The position numbers and the translations under genes were made by a program. 64,000 nucleotides of DNA from NCBI RefSeq assembly GCF_017744555.1, contig NZ_JAGIBD010000015.1, positions 1 to 64,000 on the forward strand, given 5' to 3'. The notes under the pieces were generated by a model. The model was not told the DNA's origin and did not search any database. It saw only the letters and a list, made by a program, of their open reading frames with translations. This stretch comes from Cellulomonas sp. (GTDB lineage Bacteria > Actinomycetota > Actinomycetes > Actinomycetales > Cellulomonadaceae). The first letter of the stretch is position 1. The number at the start of each line of letters is the position of its first letter. Below are positions 63,110 to 64,000 of the stretch, piece by piece.

Positions 63110-64000
63110 GTGAGCCTGCGCATCTCCCCGCTCGGCTGGGGCGTGGCCGCGGTCGCCGTGGTCGCGCTCGTGCTGGGCCGTCGCTTCGGGTGGCTGGAAG
63201 CCGCGGCGCTGGGTGCTGCCCTGGCCGCGGTGGTGGTCGTGGCGCTCCTGCTCACGACGGGCCGCAGCCGCTACGAGGTGCGCCTCGACATGGCGGACCG
63301 GCGCGTGCGGATCGGGGAGCGGGCCGTCGGTCGCGTCGAGGTGCGCAACGTCGGCCGCCGGCGCGCGCTGCCGTCCCGCATCGAGCTGCCGGTGGGTGCG
63401 GCCGTCGCCGACCTCGGTGTGCCGGCGCTGGCCGCGGGCGCGACGCACGACGAGCTGTTCGCGATCCCGACGTCGCGGCGGGCCGTGGTCGTGGTGGGAC
63501 CCGTCCGCTCGGTCCGTGGCGACCCGTTCGGGCTGGCCCGCCGCAGCGTGGTGTGGACGCAGCCCGTCGACCTGTACGTGCACCCGCTGCTCGTCTCGCT
63601 CGCAGGCGCGAGCTCGGGCCTGCTGCGCGACCTCGAGGGCCAGTCGACCCGCGACCTGTCGGACTCCGACCTGTCGTTCCACGCGCTGCGGGACTACGTG
63701 GCGGGCGACGACCGCCGGTACATCCACTGGAGGACGACCGCCCGTCGCGGCAGCCTCATGGTGAAGCAGTTCGAGGACACCCGCCGCACGCAGACGGCGC
63801 TCGTGCTGGCCACGGACCCGCGGGACTACGCGGACGACGACGAGTTCGAGCTGGCCGTGTCGGTGCTGGCGTCGGTGGGCGTGCAGACGATCCGGGAGGA
63901 GCGCGACCTGGCCGTCCTCGCCGGGCCGGGGTCGCTGCGCGTGCAGACGCCCGCCCTCCTGCTCGACGACTGCTCGGGCCTCGCGGTCGCACCGAGCGGA
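63110..64000 (+). CDS. DUF58 family protein (C-terminus cut by the window edge)
   Basis: The visible 297 residues begin MSLRISPLGWGVAAVAVVALVLG, with two hydrophobic segments at the N-terminus (about 8-22 and 29-47), then a beta-rich part (RYEVRLDMADRRVRIGERAVG) and the DUF58 signature HALRDYVAGDDRRYIHWRTTARRG, followed by VKQFEDTRRTQTALVLATD, where a von Willebrand-like fold starts. DUF58 proteins regularly pair with MoxR ATPases and with transglutaminase-like membrane proteins. The frame is open to the window edge. The GTG lies three bases after the MoxR stop. Confidence 0.92.
   Translation, partial: MSLRISPLGWGVAAVAVVALVLGRRFGWLEAAALGAALAAVVVVALLLTTGRSRYEVRLDMADRRVRIGERAVGRVEVRNVGRRRALPSRIELPVGAAVADLGVPALAAGATHDELFAIPTSRRAVVVVGPVRSVRGDPFGLARRSVVWTQPVDLYVHPLLVSLAGASSGLLRDLEGQSTRDLSDSDLSFHALRDYVAGDDRRYIHWRTTARRGSLMVKQFEDTRRTQTALVLATDPRDYADDDEFELAVSVLASVGVQTIREERDLAVLAGPGSLRVQTPALLLDDCSGLAVAPSG

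Noticed and set aside
1..64000. Mobile element or prophage
   Set aside because: No transposase, integrase, terminal inverted repeats or phage structural genes were seen; the islet at 25.4-28.8 kb has no visible attachment repeats.

Overview
The window is dense, GC-rich DNA with GTG starts almost as common as ATG, short intergenic gaps and many stop-start overlaps. It looks like the chromosome of a high-GC actinobacterium. The families present fit this: a mycothiol-dependent isomerase-like protein, an F420-type LLM oxidoreductase, a DUF3097 protein, HrcA with a CIRCE element, and a PP2C/FHA/Ser-Thr kinase block. A Cellulomonas-like member of the Micrococcales is my best guess, but that is inference. 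I see no rRNA, tRNA, CRISPR array, insertion sequence, integrase or prophage.

Layout. 1-6.4 kb: a DEAD-box helicase cut by the left edge, an ABC exporter pair, a small CYTH protein and a two-domain VOC protein. 6.4-8.9 kb: a minus-strand unit under a TPP riboswitch, encoding a YkoF-type thiamine/HMP-binding protein and a CYTH-CHAD protein. 8.9-17 kb: a lipoprotein, an LLM oxidoreductase, a membrane metallophosphoesterase, a secreted lectin/M15 peptidase, a DtxR-type regulator and an MFS exporter. 17-25.4 kb: leuS, a DegV/FakB-like gene, comEA, comEC and holA. 25.4-28.8 kb: an accessory-looking islet between holA and rpsT, with two EAL-family genes, a 46-residue secreted peptide gene and an XRE-TPR regulator. 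28.9-34 kb: rpsT, a lone PemK-like protein, a CP-ATP-grasp/alpha-E/transglutaminase set and an isomerase-like gene. 34-50 kb: a conserved housekeeping series (lepA, hemW, then hrcA, dnaJ, rsmE, and phoH, ybeY, a CorC-like gene, era), interrupted by membrane proteins, DUF3097, ppdK and a Gmad2-type lipoprotein. 50-64 kb: a membrane hydrolase, then a same-strand block of PP2C phosphatase, FHA protein, Ser/Thr kinase, a 2,014-residue Ig/FN3 surface protein, a MoxR ATPase and a DUF58 protein cut by the right edge.

Regulation. At least a dozen genes have a TANNNT -10 box only 6-8 bases before the start codon, which points to leaderless mRNAs. Other signals are a TPP riboswitch, a CIRCE operator, a CRP/GlxR-like palindrome before the lectin/peptidase gene, a palindrome before the VOC gene, and strong hairpin terminators between convergent genes.

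The best candidate for something undescribed is the islet at 25.49-28.77 kb. A small secreted peptide lies directly upstream of an HTH-TPR regulator, and next to them are two EAL proteins, one with the catalytic residues and one without. The two genes' upstream regions share short motifs. I propose a peptide-signalling module tied to cyclic-di-GMP; this is inference. Other points worth checking are an apparent one-base frameshift that opens the ABC permease into the CYTH gene, the link between the TPP riboswitch and a CYTH-CHAD gene, and a DegV gene without an ordinary start codon.
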